DNA from: Longilinea arvoryzae
GTDB lineage: Bacteria; Chloroflexota; Anaerolineae; Anaerolineales; Anaerolineaceae
DNA: 64,000 nucleotides
Direction of reading: 5' to 3'
Assembly (NCBI RefSeq): GCF_001050235.1
Contig: NZ_DF967972.1
Location: 3,438,724-3,502,723, forward strand
Both the position numbers and the translations under genes were made by a program. The first letter of the stretch is position 1, and every line of letters starts with the position of its first letter. Under the pieces are notes generated by a model, which saw only the letters and a program-made list of their open reading frames with translations, was not told the origin of the DNA and searched no databases. Below are positions 11,353 to 19,671 of the stretch, in pieces.

Positions 11353-11673
11353 TTAACCTTTGAGCTCGGTCAGATCGCTGGCAATGATGTTCTGGCGGCG
11401 GCGATATGCGGAAATGATCAACGCCAGGCCGACGGCGGTTTCAGCCGCCGCCACCGCAAAAACGATCGCTGTAAAAACCAGCCCGCCCATCTGCGGTTCG
11501 TGCCGGATTTGAGAATAATAATGCCAGAATGTCAGTAAATTGATATTGGCGCTGTTCAACATTAATTCCACGCCCATCAATATGGCAACGGAGTTCTTTC
11601 GCGAAAGTACGCCGTACAGGCCGATGCAAAAAAGCGCGGCTGAAAAGATCAGGTACCAGGACATCGGGATCAT
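11353..11673 (-). CDS. nuoK: NADH-quinone oxidoreductase subunit K
   Basis: A 106-residue, three-helix complex I subunit. It has the family pattern with membrane Glu residues in ILMGVELMLNSANINL and VAAAETAVGLALI. The ATG at 11673 follows GGAGG by 8 bases and overlaps the nuoJ stop by 4 bases, which suggests translational coupling. Confidence 0.96.
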   Translation of the reverse strand: MIPMSWYLIFSAALFCIGLYGVLSRKNSVAILMGVELMLNSANINLLTFWHYYSQIRHEPQMGGLVFTAIVFAVAAAETAVGLALIISAYRRRQNIIASDLTELKG

Positions 11674-12194
11674 GATCGGTTCCTCCGGACGTCGACGGTC
11701 AGGAAGATGGCAGCCACCAGCGCCGCCATCAATAATACCGAAGCCACCTCGAACGGGATGAGATATTTCATAGGATCGACCAGCGAGAGGCCGAACAATT
11801 GAATATCTTCACCATAAACGGTTGGAATCTCCAACAATTCGGTCTGCGCCCCACCCCAGGTCAGCAGCACGGCGGTAATGCCAAAGAACAATGCCAGCGA
11901 ACCCACCAGGGCCAACCCCCAGCCACGGTTGGATTGTGAACCGGTGTCATCCATCGATTTTCGGGTCATCATCACGGCGAAGATGAACAACGTCGCGATG
12001 GCGCCAATATAAACCAGCACCTGCACTACCGCAAAGAAACCGCTTTGCAGGGTGGCGAACAGAATTGCGACGCCCAACAGGGCGAGAACCAACCATAGGG
12101 CTGCATGCATGATGCGGCGTGTAAAAACGACCATGCAGGCAGAACCCAGTGTAACTATCGCAGTGATCAGGAAAATGATTTGTAAAGCTGTCAT
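11670..12194 (-). CDS. nuoJ: NADH-quinone oxidoreductase subunit J
   Basis: A five-helix membrane subunit of complex I, 174 residues. The conserved third-helix region QVLVYIGAIATLFIFAVMM is clear. The ATG at 12194 has GGAG at proper distance; an in-frame GTG at 12200 is too close to that site. nuoI, usually between nuoH and nuoJ, is absent. Confidence 0.95.
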   Translation of the reverse strand: MTALQIIFLITAIVTLGSACMVVFTRRIMHAALWLVLALLGVAILFATLQSGFFAVVQVLVYIGAIATLFIFAVMMTRKSMDDTGSQSNRGWGLALVGSLALFFGITAVLLTWGGAQTELLEIPTVYGEDIQLFGLSLVDPMKYLIPFEVASVLLMAALVAAIFLTVDVRRNRS

Positions 12195-12196
12195 CC

Positions 12197-13426
12197 TCAC
12201 GCTCCAGAGCCAGGTTGCGAGAAGAAGTTTTCAGGCCGGGCGACCGGGCGTTCTTTCCCGCGTACATCCGGCCGCGGCCGCCGCGCCAGATGGCTGCGAA
12301 CGACCGAGTCCGCCGCGAACAATAGGACGATGTTCAAAACAAACAGGATTCCACTGCGCAGCCAGGAATAGAGGCCAACCATGGCAAAGATTTTTTCCAG
12401 CAGCGCAGTGATGACCAGTAAGATCAATGTAACCGGTGTCAGCACCTTCCAGGTGAAATCCATCATCTGATCAATTCTGAAGCGCGGGAGAGAGGCCCGC
12501 TCGATGATGATGAGGAAATTCACCAGGCTGGTCTTCAACGTCAGGTAGATGAAACCCAACAGCGGAGACGTTTCGGCGCCCGGGCCGCGCCAGCCACCCA
12601 GAAAAATGATCGAGACCAGCATGGAGATAGTAAACGAATGTAAAAAGTCGGCCACGTAGAACATGCCGAACTTCAGGCCGGAATATTCGGTGTTGAAGCC
12701 GGCCACCAGTTCCGACTCCGCTTCGGTCAGATCGAACGGTGCGCGCCCCACTTCTGCGATCGATGTGATGAAGAAGATAAAAGCCGCCAGCGGAGCATAC
12801 ATGACATACCAGATGCTCTGGTTTTGTACGATGCGGGTCATGCTGAGCGATCCGGTGAGCATGACCGGAATAACCAGCGAAAGCACCAGGGGCACCTCAT
12901 AAGAAATCAACTGCGCTGCCGCGCGAAAAGCACCCAGCAGTGCAAATTTATTGTTCGAACCCCAGCCTGCCAGGATGATGCCCATTTCACCCAGCGAGCC
13001 GACGGCGATGACATACAACAGGCCGACGTTCAGGTCCACCCCATAAACCGTCACAGCCAGCGGGATCACCGCCCACACCATCAAAACTGCGGCCACGGTC
13101 AGGATCGGCGCCAAATTGAAAGGAACCTTATCCGCACCGGTTGGGGTGATGTACTCCTTGGTGAAAATCTTCAGCATATCCGCAATCGATTGGAAAATTC
13201 CCCACGGCCCCAATCGATTCGGCCCGAAGCGATCTTGAACGCGGCCGATCAATTTGCGCTCCAACCAGATCAGGAACAACACAAACAGCAGCGCACCGGT
13301 CGTCAGGATGACGGCGCCGAGAGCGTAACCGATCGCCTGCGCAATCCCGGCTGGAATTCCAATGCCCGCCAGAAGGTGGATAAACCATTTTTCAAGGAAG
13401 AAATCCGGATCAGTCCAAAATGTCAT
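12197..13426 (-). CDS. nuoH: NADH-quinone oxidoreductase subunit H
   Basis: A 409-residue membrane subunit that forms the quinone chamber and links the peripheral and membrane arms. Motifs seen: ERKLIGRVQDRFGPNRLGPWG, AEVGRAPFDLTEAESELVAG, NTEYSGLKFGMFY and the C-terminal RFRIDQMMDFTWK. It needs NuoB and NuoD as partners, and neither is encoded nearby. It directly follows nuoA. Confidence 0.97.
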   Translation of the reverse strand: MTFWTDPDFFLEKWFIHLLAGIGIPAGIAQAIGYALGAVILTTGALLFVLFLIWLERKLIGRVQDRFGPNRLGPWGIFQSIADMLKIFTKEYITPTGADKVPFNLAPILTVAAVLMVWAVIPLAVTVYGVDLNVGLLYVIAVGSLGEMGIILAGWGSNNKFALLGAFRAAAQLISYEVPLVLSLVIPVMLTGSLSMTRIVQNQSIWYVMYAPLAAFIFFITSIAEVGRAPFDLTEAESELVAGFNTEYSGLKFGMFYVADFLHSFTISMLVSIIFLGGWRGPGAETSPLLGFIYLTLKTSLVNFLIIIERASLPRFRIDQMMDFTWKVLTPVTLILLVITALLEKIFAMVGLYSWLRSGILFVLNIVLLFAADSVVRSHLARRPRPDVRGKERPVARPENFFSQPGSGA

Positions 13427-13448
13427 TTTCCCTCCGCACCCGAAAGAT

Positions 13449-13805
13449 CTAGTGCCACTCTAAAGCGCCCTTGCGCCAGGCATAAATCAGGCCGCCCAGG
13501 AGGATCAGAATAAAAACAATGGCTTCCAGCACGCCGAAAAGGGTCATCCGGTTGAAAGCAACCGCCCAAGGGTATAGAAATACGGTCTCAACGTCGAAAA
13601 CCAGAAAGACCAGCGCGAACACGTAATATTGGGCTTTGAATTGAATCCACGATTCACCAACCGTCTCAATACCGCACTCATAGGTGGAATTTTTGATGGC
13701 GTTTGGTTTTTTGGGTGCCAGCAGACCGGCAATAAAAATTGCCGCCGCCGGCAAAAACAAAGACATCACCATGAAAATGCCGATATAGAGCCAATGACTT
13801 AACAT
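13449..13805 (-). CDS. nuoA: NADH-quinone oxidoreductase subunit A
   Basis: A 118-residue, three-helix complex I subunit with the family motifs YECGIETVG and FDVETVFLYPWAV. It is the first gene of the nuo-atp run. nuoBCD, which normally follow nuoA, are replaced here by nuoH. The 156 bases upstream are very AT-rich and likely hold the operon promoter, but no single -35/-10 pair stands out. Confidence 0.96.
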   Translation of the reverse strand: MLSHWLYIGIFMVMSLFLPAAAIFIAGLLAPKKPNAIKNSTYECGIETVGESWIQFKAQYYVFALVFLVFDVETVFLYPWAVAFNRMTLFGVLEAIVFILILLGGLIYAWRKGALEWH

Positions 13806-13961
13806 AGCCGCTCCCGGAAGATTGATTATAAATTTGGGAAATTTTTCATTAATACGAGTAATTTAGTCTTTCTGATTTTATCAAGCGTGCCTCAAAAAGT
13901 AAAGCAAATTGGATTTTGAGTTATAAATTTGCCTTATTTATCCAATTAAACTTGTACATTT

Positions 13962-14630
13962 TTATGCATTCGAATGCTTCTTCGCCAGGCCGGAAATGCC
14001 TGCCCACACCAAAAAGTAAGCCCCCACTGCCAGGCTGACCCATGCAGCGATCTGAAAACCAGTGCCGGGAATTCCGAGAGGGGTGAAGTTCACAAAGGAG
14101 AGGGAATGCGCCAGGACCAGCACGCGCACCGGCGTGCTGCCCTGCGAATTGTGAAACAGCAGGTATAACCACAAAGTTCCCGGTTCGGTGGCGGTCTCCG
14201 AGCCGGTCAGGAACCAGACGAATTTGGCCGGATGGTCTACCGCCAGGTTCAGGTAGATGCTGCCCTGCGGACGAAAGTCCAGGTCCGGGTAAAGGATACT
14301 TCCTTCGACGCTGACGTCCATGCCGGCGAGCGGGGAGGAATTCGCGAGCAATTCCTTCTGCTGGAGGGTTAATCGCAAGGGCTCAGGTTCGCCCACCCGC
14401 AGGTTGGCCGGCAGGTCCAGTGCAACGGAATATCTTGCCGGCAAGGCGATCGTTCCATCGCTGTTCGCGAGGAGTTGATTTTGAGATGGACCCGTCGTGT
14501 CGATGAAACCGCGGTCTGCGATATCAAATTGTGAAAGTGAACGCCTGGCCGGCCAGCTATTGATCAGAAAGAACGCGACCGAGAGCAGGCAGAAAAACAG
14601 CCCGATCCATAACCGTAAACGCTTGATCAT
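13962..14630 (-). CDS. Membrane-anchored protein of the ABC exporter operon, function unknown
   Basis: Not recognised. The 222-residue protein has an N-terminal membrane helix (LWIGLFFCLLSVAFFLI), an extracytoplasmic stretch of about 130 residues rich in beta-like sequence, and a second hydrophobic helix near the C-terminus (AAWVSLAVGAYFLVWAGISG). The ATG at 14630 is preceded by GAGGA at 7 bases; in-frame starts at 14666 and 14687 have no such site. It is the last gene after the ATPase and two permeases of an ABC-2 type transporter, so it may be an accessory part of it. That link is inferred only from position. Confidence 0.7.
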   Translation of the reverse strand: MIKRLRLWIGLFFCLLSVAFFLINSWPARRSLSQFDIADRGFIDTTGPSQNQLLANSDGTIALPARYSVALDLPANLRVGEPEPLRLTLQQKELLANSSPLAGMDVSVEGSILYPDLDFRPQGSIYLNLAVDHPAKFVWFLTGSETATEPGTLWLYLLFHNSQGSTPVRVLVLAHSLSFVNFTPLGIPGTGFQIAAWVSLAVGAYFLVWAGISGLAKKHSNA

Positions 14631-14713
14631 CCAGAATTCCTCGATTGAAAAGTCCGGGTAGTTCATGCCAGAACCCGGACTCTCCAAACCTGAGATCTAT
14701 TCTCCAATCGTTT

Positions 14714-15508
14714 CTAGATATAGAGATCCCGTTTGTTATAAATCCAGTAAGCGGCCGCCACGCAAACGACGATAATGCCCGCCGAGAGGAGCAGATACAA
14801 CCCATCCAGCTTGCCATTGCGGAAGAGCAAACCCGCATCGAAATACCGGAAAGGTGTGAAGTATTTGAGAAAATCCAGTTTTTCGTTCATCGTGGAAAAA
14901 ATGGACATGAAATACGTCACCAGGATGATGCCCACCGCGGTCGACCCTGAGAATTTATACTGCTTCATGGCGCAACCCAGTAAAAGGCCTAAAGCCAAAA
15001 AGATCAACTCGATGACCAGCATGGCCTGCATTTCAAGCACCAGAAAATCGTAGAATGCCGGATCGGGGGTATACGAACGCACGCCCACCAACGATATCGC
15101 CCAGGTGATCAACACAAAGGCCACGCAGTTGATCAGGGCTGCAGCTGCTTTGGCCGTGATGACCCGGCTGCGGGATACGGGTAGAACGAGCGAGAATTCG
15201 ACCGTCTTATCGCGCTCTTCCTTGGAAATGACTTCACTGCCCCACATGGCGGCTGCCATTGCGCCCATCAATCCAAAATAGATAAACATCAGTCCGTAGA
15301 AACCGCTCAATGTGGTCAGGTTGAAAGCGCGCATATTCAGAGCGTCCAATAAGGCCGGGGGCATGGAATCGAGCATGGCCAGCATATCCGGATTCCCGGC
15401 AAAAGCTGAAAATTTCGCCAGTGCAATCATGATCAACAGAACAATCACACCGCTCCAGATCAGCAACGATTTGAGGTTGGCTTTGAGTTCATGAAGAAAG
15501 ATGTTCAT
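14714..15508 (-). CDS. ABC-2 type transporter permease
   Basis: A 264-residue integral membrane protein with about six helices. An N-terminal helix is followed by an external loop, and the stretch GSEVISKEERDKTVEFSLVLPVSR matches the cytoplasmic coupling region of ABC-2 permeases. It is paralogous to the next upstream gene, so the two likely form a heterodimeric pore driven by the ATPase at 16339-17211. The substrate is unknown; such operons often move lipids, antibiotics or peptides outward. Confidence 0.85.
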   Translation of the reverse strand: MNIFLHELKANLKSLLIWSGVIVLLIMIALAKFSAFAGNPDMLAMLDSMPPALLDALNMRAFNLTTLSGFYGLMFIYFGLMGAMAAAMWGSEVISKEERDKTVEFSLVLPVSRSRVITAKAAAALINCVAFVLITWAISLVGVRSYTPDPAFYDFLVLEMQAMLVIELIFLALGLLLGCAMKQYKFSGSTAVGIILVTYFMSIFSTMNEKLDFLKYFTPFRYFDAGLLFRNGKLDGLYLLLSAGIIVVCVAAAYWIYNKRDLYI

Positions 15509-15519
15509 CCTGCATCTCC

Positions 15520-16329
15520 TTACGACACGGCCGGAATATCCCGACGAATGTACAACCAGTAACTGGCCACAAGCGAAACCAGGGTGATCGCGACATTCAG
15601 CAACACCAATGGCGTGTCGAAGGCGCCGTTCTTGACGATGGAAGCCGCATCCAGGTGTTTGAAGGGGGTGATCAATTCCAGTGTGACCTCTCCAAATACG
15701 CCGCTAAATGCACTTAACACATAGGTGCCAAACCCCAATCCGAGAGAATACGGCGTCACGCTGCGCACGCGTTTGACCAGCAGTGAAATGACCAGCCCAA
15801 CACTCAAGAAAAAGAGCTGGAAGAGGATGATGCTGGACAGAAGCAAGATCAGGGTAGACATTTCAAATTCGCGATCTTCGCGGAACATGGCAATCGCGAT
15901 GAAGCTGCTTACCCATACGACCAGGTTGGTGATGGTCAGGCTGGTCAATGCGGCCAGCAGTTTGCTGGTCAGCACCTGCCAGCGGCTGACCGGTTTGCTG
16001 AGCAGGAAATCGGCCGTCAGTTCGCTCTCTTCGATCGAGACCAGCCCGAAACCGTAATTACCGGCCTGAATCGCCAGGCAGAGTTGGACGAACAGGAAGA
16101 TGAAACTGTAAAAACCCAGAACCGTGGCCAGATCCATATTATCCATGCCGAAAGCGGCGCGCATTTCAGGCGGGAATTTGGCCAGCATCTGGTTCATCAA
16201 TTCAGCCTGGTCGGCGAATACCGGAAAGAGGGAGAAGAAGAATATGACCATTGCCGCCACAGCCAGCGACCAGATGAGCACCGATTTCAAGCGAGTGCGA
16301 AACTCGTGTCTGTAGATGTTTGCGTTCAT
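15520..16329 (-). CDS. ABC-2 type transporter permease
   Basis: A 269-residue membrane protein with the same layout as its neighbour: an N-terminal helix, then SIEESELTADFLLSKPVSRWQ as coupling region, then four further helices. It lies 9 bases downstream of the ATPase gene. The C-terminal ends of both permeases (ASYWLYIRRDIP and AAYWIYNKRDLY) are clearly related, which shows the gene duplication. Confidence 0.85.
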   Translation of the reverse strand: MNANIYRHEFRTRLKSVLIWSLAVAAMVIFFFSLFPVFADQAELMNQMLAKFPPEMRAAFGMDNMDLATVLGFYSFIFLFVQLCLAIQAGNYGFGLVSIEESELTADFLLSKPVSRWQVLTSKLLAALTSLTITNLVVWVSSFIAIAMFREDREFEMSTLILLLSSIILFQLFFLSVGLVISLLVKRVRSVTPYSLGLGFGTYVLSAFSGVFGEVTLELITPFKHLDAASIVKNGAFDTPLVLLNVAITLVSLVASYWLYIRRDIPAVS

Positions 16330-16338
16330 GGTCTGCGC

Positions 16339-17211
16339 CTATTCGTAGTAATGCATGAAGATTTCTTCCAGGGTCGGCTCCTCGATGGAAACATCGGTGA
16401 CCTGGAGACTGCTGATCTTCTGTACCACGGCGTTGATATCGCCCTTGAAGAAGAAATGGAGCGTGCCGTTTTCTTTCTGCAAATGGGTCACACCCGGTAG
16501 ATCGATGGATTCCGGGGTCAATCCGTCGGCTGTCACGCTTATTTTCTTGTAATTATTCTGCTGCAGGGTGCGGATGTTCGAGATTTCCACGATGCGGCCT
16601 TCGCGGATGATGCCCACCCGCGAACACAGGCGCTGGACTTCGCCGAGGATGTGGGAGGAAAAGAAGACAGTCACCCCGCGCGCGTTCTCCTCACGGATCA
16701 AATTGAAGAATTTGCGCTGCATGAGTGGATCGAGGCCGGAGGTCGGCTCATCCAGGAAAAGCAGTTTGGGGCTGTGGAGCAGGCCCTGAACGATGCCAAC
16801 CTTCTTTTTATTTCCATAGGAGAGATCGCTGATGCGACGGTTCAACTCCAGTTCCATCGTTTCGGATAATTCGCGCATGCGTTGGGTGCAATCGCAATCG
16901 TAGAAGCTGGCGGAATACTTGAGCAGGTCGATGACCTTCATGTCCTGGTAATAAAAGACTTCAGAAGGCAGGTAACCGATGTCGCGGCGGATTTCAGGCC
17001 CGTGAGCGACGACATCCTTGCCAAAGACTCTGGCACTGCCGCTGGTCGGGTAGATGAGCGAAAGGAGCAGGCGAATGGTGGTCGATTTTCCAGCCCCGTT
17101 CGGTCCAATGAAACCGAAGATTTCACCCTCTTCTTCTGCGAAAGAGACATCGACGATGCCCCTCGATTTGCCATAGAACTTCGTCAGATGATTGACTTCG
17201 ATAACGCTCAT
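16339..17211 (-). CDS. ABC transporter ATP-binding protein
   Basis: A 290-residue cytoplasmic ATPase with Walker A GPNGAGKST, Q-loop region, signature LSYGNKKKVGIVQ (a degenerate LSGGQ), Walker B LLFLDEPTSGLD and the switch His in SSHILGEV. A C-terminal regulatory segment follows, as in bacitracin- and drug-export ATPases of this class. It is the first gene of the four-gene exporter operon and has its own promoter region upstream. Confidence 0.93.
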   Translation of the reverse strand: MSVIEVNHLTKFYGKSRGIVDVSFAEEEGEIFGFIGPNGAGKSTTIRLLLSLIYPTSGSARVFGKDVVAHGPEIRRDIGYLPSEVFYYQDMKVIDLLKYSASFYDCDCTQRMRELSETMELELNRRISDLSYGNKKKVGIVQGLLHSPKLLFLDEPTSGLDPLMQRKFFNLIREENARGVTVFFSSHILGEVQRLCSRVGIIREGRIVEISNIRTLQQNNYKKISVTADGLTPESIDLPGVTHLQKENGTLHFFFKGDINAVVQKISSLQVTDVSIEEPTLEEIFMHYYE

Positions 17212-17288
17212 GGGAGTGCTCCTTCACGCCATAAAATGATGAAACCTCGCGAAAACGGGGTTGATCAATACGATGGACTACCGAAGCG

Positions 17289-17323
17289 AATTCGATCGAA
17301 TTAAAATCGTATCTCGTATTATA
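17289..17323 (-). promoter_or_regulatory. Candidate -10 box and palindromic operator of the ABC exporter operon
   Basis: On the minus strand TATAAT lies at 17323-17318. About 16 bases further downstream is the perfect 14-bp palindrome AATTCGATCGAATT (17289-17302), which would fall just after the transcription start, a repressor-like position. No convincing -35 box at 17 bp was found. The repressor gene is not in the neighbourhood. Confidence 0.45.
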
Positions 17324-17389
17324 CAGTCATTGCAATGCGTCGATAAATATCAATCCGTTTACTTTCCTGCGAAACAGGCTTAACAGAAC

Positions 17390-17420
17390 AGGCGGCCGTT
17401 GAAAGGATCAACAGCCGCCT
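17390..17420 (-). terminator. Hairpin terminator after the SHOCT-like/DUF4097 operon
   Basis: The minus strand has the stem AGGCGGCTGTTG / CAACGGCCGCCT with one mismatch and a 7-nt loop, followed by a weak T-containing stretch. It lies directly after the stop of the gene at 17444-18073. Confidence 0.55.
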
Positions 17421-17443
17421 GGAATTGTGGGAGTCAAAATCTG

Positions 17444-18073
17444 CTAGCCGATAAAGACCTCGACCTCTTCATCCTCATCTTCGGTGACATGGATATGGAT
17501 GGGTTCGTCCGTCTTGAGCGCATCGTTGATCATCAGGATGGATTCCTGTTGTTCTCTCACATCCGCCGGCATGTAACGGCCAAACGTTTGAAAAACCCAG
17601 GGCAGAATACCCAGCGGCAGAGGAATGCTGATGGAAACCCGCTGGATGCGGTCGCCCTTCTTTTCCCGCACCCGCACGTGAACCCACTTCATATTCCAGA
17701 AGGCGTAAATGCCCAGCACGCCGATCAAAAACGGGATCCAGGACAACCAGAAACCCCAGCCAAAACCGGCGGAACGGTAAGCCTGGTAGATCCAGATGCC
17801 GGCAAAAGCCGTCAGGATCAGGAACAGTGTCAGGGGGATCCAGTTCCAACGCCGCCAGGCCTTCATTCTTTCCAGCTCGCGCGGATCCATCGGCGAGGGC
17901 TCCGGAGCCACGATTACTTCGGGGGTATCCTCCGGTTCAGAGTCGTGCGGCATCCGCACTTGCGGTCGAGCCGATGCCTGAGCATCCAGTTCTGCCAGCA
18001 AACGATTTCCCTCGTCCACGCTTAATTCACCGCTTGCCACCCGGTTGAGAATTTCGATCTTATCTGCGCTCAT
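17444..18073 (-). CDS. Membrane protein with N-terminal SHOCT-like helix pair
   Basis: A 209-residue protein. Residues 1-30 (KIEILNRVASGELSVDEGNR and on) form a short helical module like SHOCT domains. A proline-rich linker follows, then two membrane helices (about residues 78-95 and 104-125) and a cytoplasmic tail ending in an acidic DEDEEVEVF stretch. No enzymatic motif is seen. It is co-transcribed with the upstream DUF4097-like gene, whose C-terminus carries the same kind of helical module. A sensor or scaffold role is a guess. Confidence 0.65.
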   Translation of the reverse strand: MSADKIEILNRVASGELSVDEGNRLLAELDAQASARPQVRMPHDSEPEDTPEVIVAPEPSPMDPRELERMKAWRRWNWIPLTLFLILTAFAGIWIYQAYRSAGFGWGFWLSWIPFLIGVLGIYAFWNMKWVHVRVREKKGDRIQRVSISIPLPLGILPWVFQTFGRYMPADVREQQESILMINDALKTDEPIHIHVTEDEDEEVEVFIG

Positions 18074-18114
18074 CCAATATCTCCTTCCAGTTCGTCTTTA
18101 CGGCCGTTTCTATT

Positions 18115-19413
18115 TTACTGATTTTTACCCTCGAGCGTATCCAGGAGATGGATGGCCTCGTCAGCGGTGATTCTATGATCCTGCAGCATCTGCAAAATCA
18201 TCTTTCGCTCCTCATCGCTCACCCGTCCCACCGTTCCTTGCGGGGGCGTGGATGGCGGCGTCGCAACCGGCGCGACCGGCGGAACAGGCGACGCGCCGGG
18301 AAAACCATCGAATCCCACCCGAATCCCGCGGCGGCGGTTTTGTTCTTCGACCCGGCGCATGGCTGCTTGAATGCGTTCCTCGACTTCGCGAGAAGCGATC
18401 TCCGCGCTGCGGGAGGCCCTCTCGACCACATCCTGAACCGTCTGGCTAATCGCGTCCACATCGACTTTCACTCCGCCAAATTCAAACGTACTCGAACCTT
18501 TGCGGGTTTCAGCGCTGCTGTCCGTGACCATTACATCACCGCCGGCCGTGATCTGAATGGGTGTCGTTCCTTCGCCCAGCGTAAAATCGAAGGTAAACAT
18601 TTCAACCCGCTCATTCCATCCGCCCACGCGCATCAAAATATCACGCCCACCGCTGCTGATGTGCATCTTGGCGCTGGCCTGAATGGGTAAGTGCAGGTTG
18701 ACATCCCCACCCGCGCTCAAATGGATCGGTTCGCCGGTCAGGGAATTCAGGCTGACGACCTGATCGCCGCCGGCCATGGCTTTGACCCCGCCCTGCTTGA
18801 TGCGCAGGTTTAGATCGCCGCCGACCGTGATGGCCGAAATTTGAGCGGCCAGGTCCGCGCCGTTAAGGTCGCCGCCCACATTGGCGACCGAGAATTCGCC
18901 TTCGATCTTGCGCACATTACAATCTCCACCGACGGTGATCAACTGCAATGAGCCCAGGGATTCGGCGTCCAGGTCACCGCCCACATTGGTGATCTTGACC
19001 GCACCGGGAACGTGCTTGACAGCAGCATCCCCGCCCACGGCGGTCACATCCAGAGCAGCCGTTTTGTTGGCGTCCAGATCGCCGCCGATGGCATCGATGC
19101 GAGTTTCTCCGGTGCTGTCCAAGTCCAGATCACCCCCGATGCCGAGAATGGTCAGCAGGCCGGTCAAATCCTGGATGTCGGCGTCGCCTTCCACTTTGCG
19201 AATCCGGATCTGCATAACCTGAGGCACCGAAATCTTCAGGTTTGAAAAAGATTCGATGATCAATTTCTCGTCTACAGTCTTGACCGTTAAATCGCTTTCG
19301 CGGGGAACGGAAACCTCGACGCCGGGCTGATCCCAACCGCGCAATTCCAGATCGCGGTCGACTTTAAGTTCGATTTCTTTTTCGTTCGTAAGGGTTAGGG
19401 TTTGTGTGAACAT
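18115..19413 (-). CDS. DUF4097-like beta-repeat protein with C-terminal SHOCT-like module
   Basis: A 432-residue protein without signal peptide. The middle part is a run of short repeats, each around a GGD motif (GGDLDLDS, GGDLDANK, GGDAAVKH, GGDLDAES, GGDCNVRK, GGDLNGAD, GGDLNLRI), as expected for a DUF4097-type beta solenoid. A charged coiled-coil-like helix and a proline-rich linker follow, and the last 35 residues (ERKMILQMLQDHRITADEAI) form a SHOCT-like module. The ATG at 19413 has AGGAGA at proper distance; a longer in-frame reading to 19533 crosses the promoter and is rejected. Function unknown. Confidence 0.75.
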   Translation of the reverse strand: MFTQTLTLTNEKEIELKVDRDLELRGWDQPGVEVSVPRESDLTVKTVDEKLIIESFSNLKISVPQVMQIRIRKVEGDADIQDLTGLLTILGIGGDLDLDSTGETRIDAIGGDLDANKTAALDVTAVGGDAAVKHVPGAVKITNVGGDLDAESLGSLQLITVGGDCNVRKIEGEFSVANVGGDLNGADLAAQISAITVGGDLNLRIKQGGVKAMAGGDQVVSLNSLTGEPIHLSAGGDVNLHLPIQASAKMHISSGGRDILMRVGGWNERVEMFTFDFTLGEGTTPIQITAGGDVMVTDSSAETRKGSSTFEFGGVKVDVDAISQTVQDVVERASRSAEIASREVEERIQAAMRRVEEQNRRRGIRVGFDGFPGASPVPPVAPVATPPSTPPQGTVGRVSDEERKMILQMLQDHRITADEAIHLLDTLEGKNQ

Positions 19414-19443
19414 AGGAATTCTCCTGAGCAAGCTAATATTTTC

Positions 19444-19481
19444 TACTAAAATTAGTATAGCGCAATATTTAACTTTGTCAA
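19444..19481 (-). promoter_or_regulatory. Promoter with overlapping palindrome for the DUF4097 operon
   Basis: On the minus strand TTGACA (19481-19476), a 16-bp spacer and TATACT (19459-19454) form a near-consensus sigma-70 promoter. The palindrome TACTAA-AA-TTAGTA (19444-19457) overlaps the -10 box, a classic operator position. The surrounding 120 bases are very AT-rich. Confidence 0.75.
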
Positions 19482-19671
19482 TAGTTTTTTCAATATTATT
19501 TATATATTGTTTTATTTTATTTATTTCTAGCAATTATTACAGGCGCAACAAACGTCAGCCTCGATTTCGCCAAACTGGTGATAATCCACAATTCCACCCC
19601 GCCCGGCATGGTGATACACTATTTTTTGCAAGCTCATTCGGTTTCTGAAAATTTCCAAGGAGGATCGCATC

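Noticed and set aside
19534..19671. A tnaC-like leader peptide before tnaA
   Set aside because: No short ORF with a Trp codon and a ribosome site was found in the gap, and no boxA or transcription pause features were evident.
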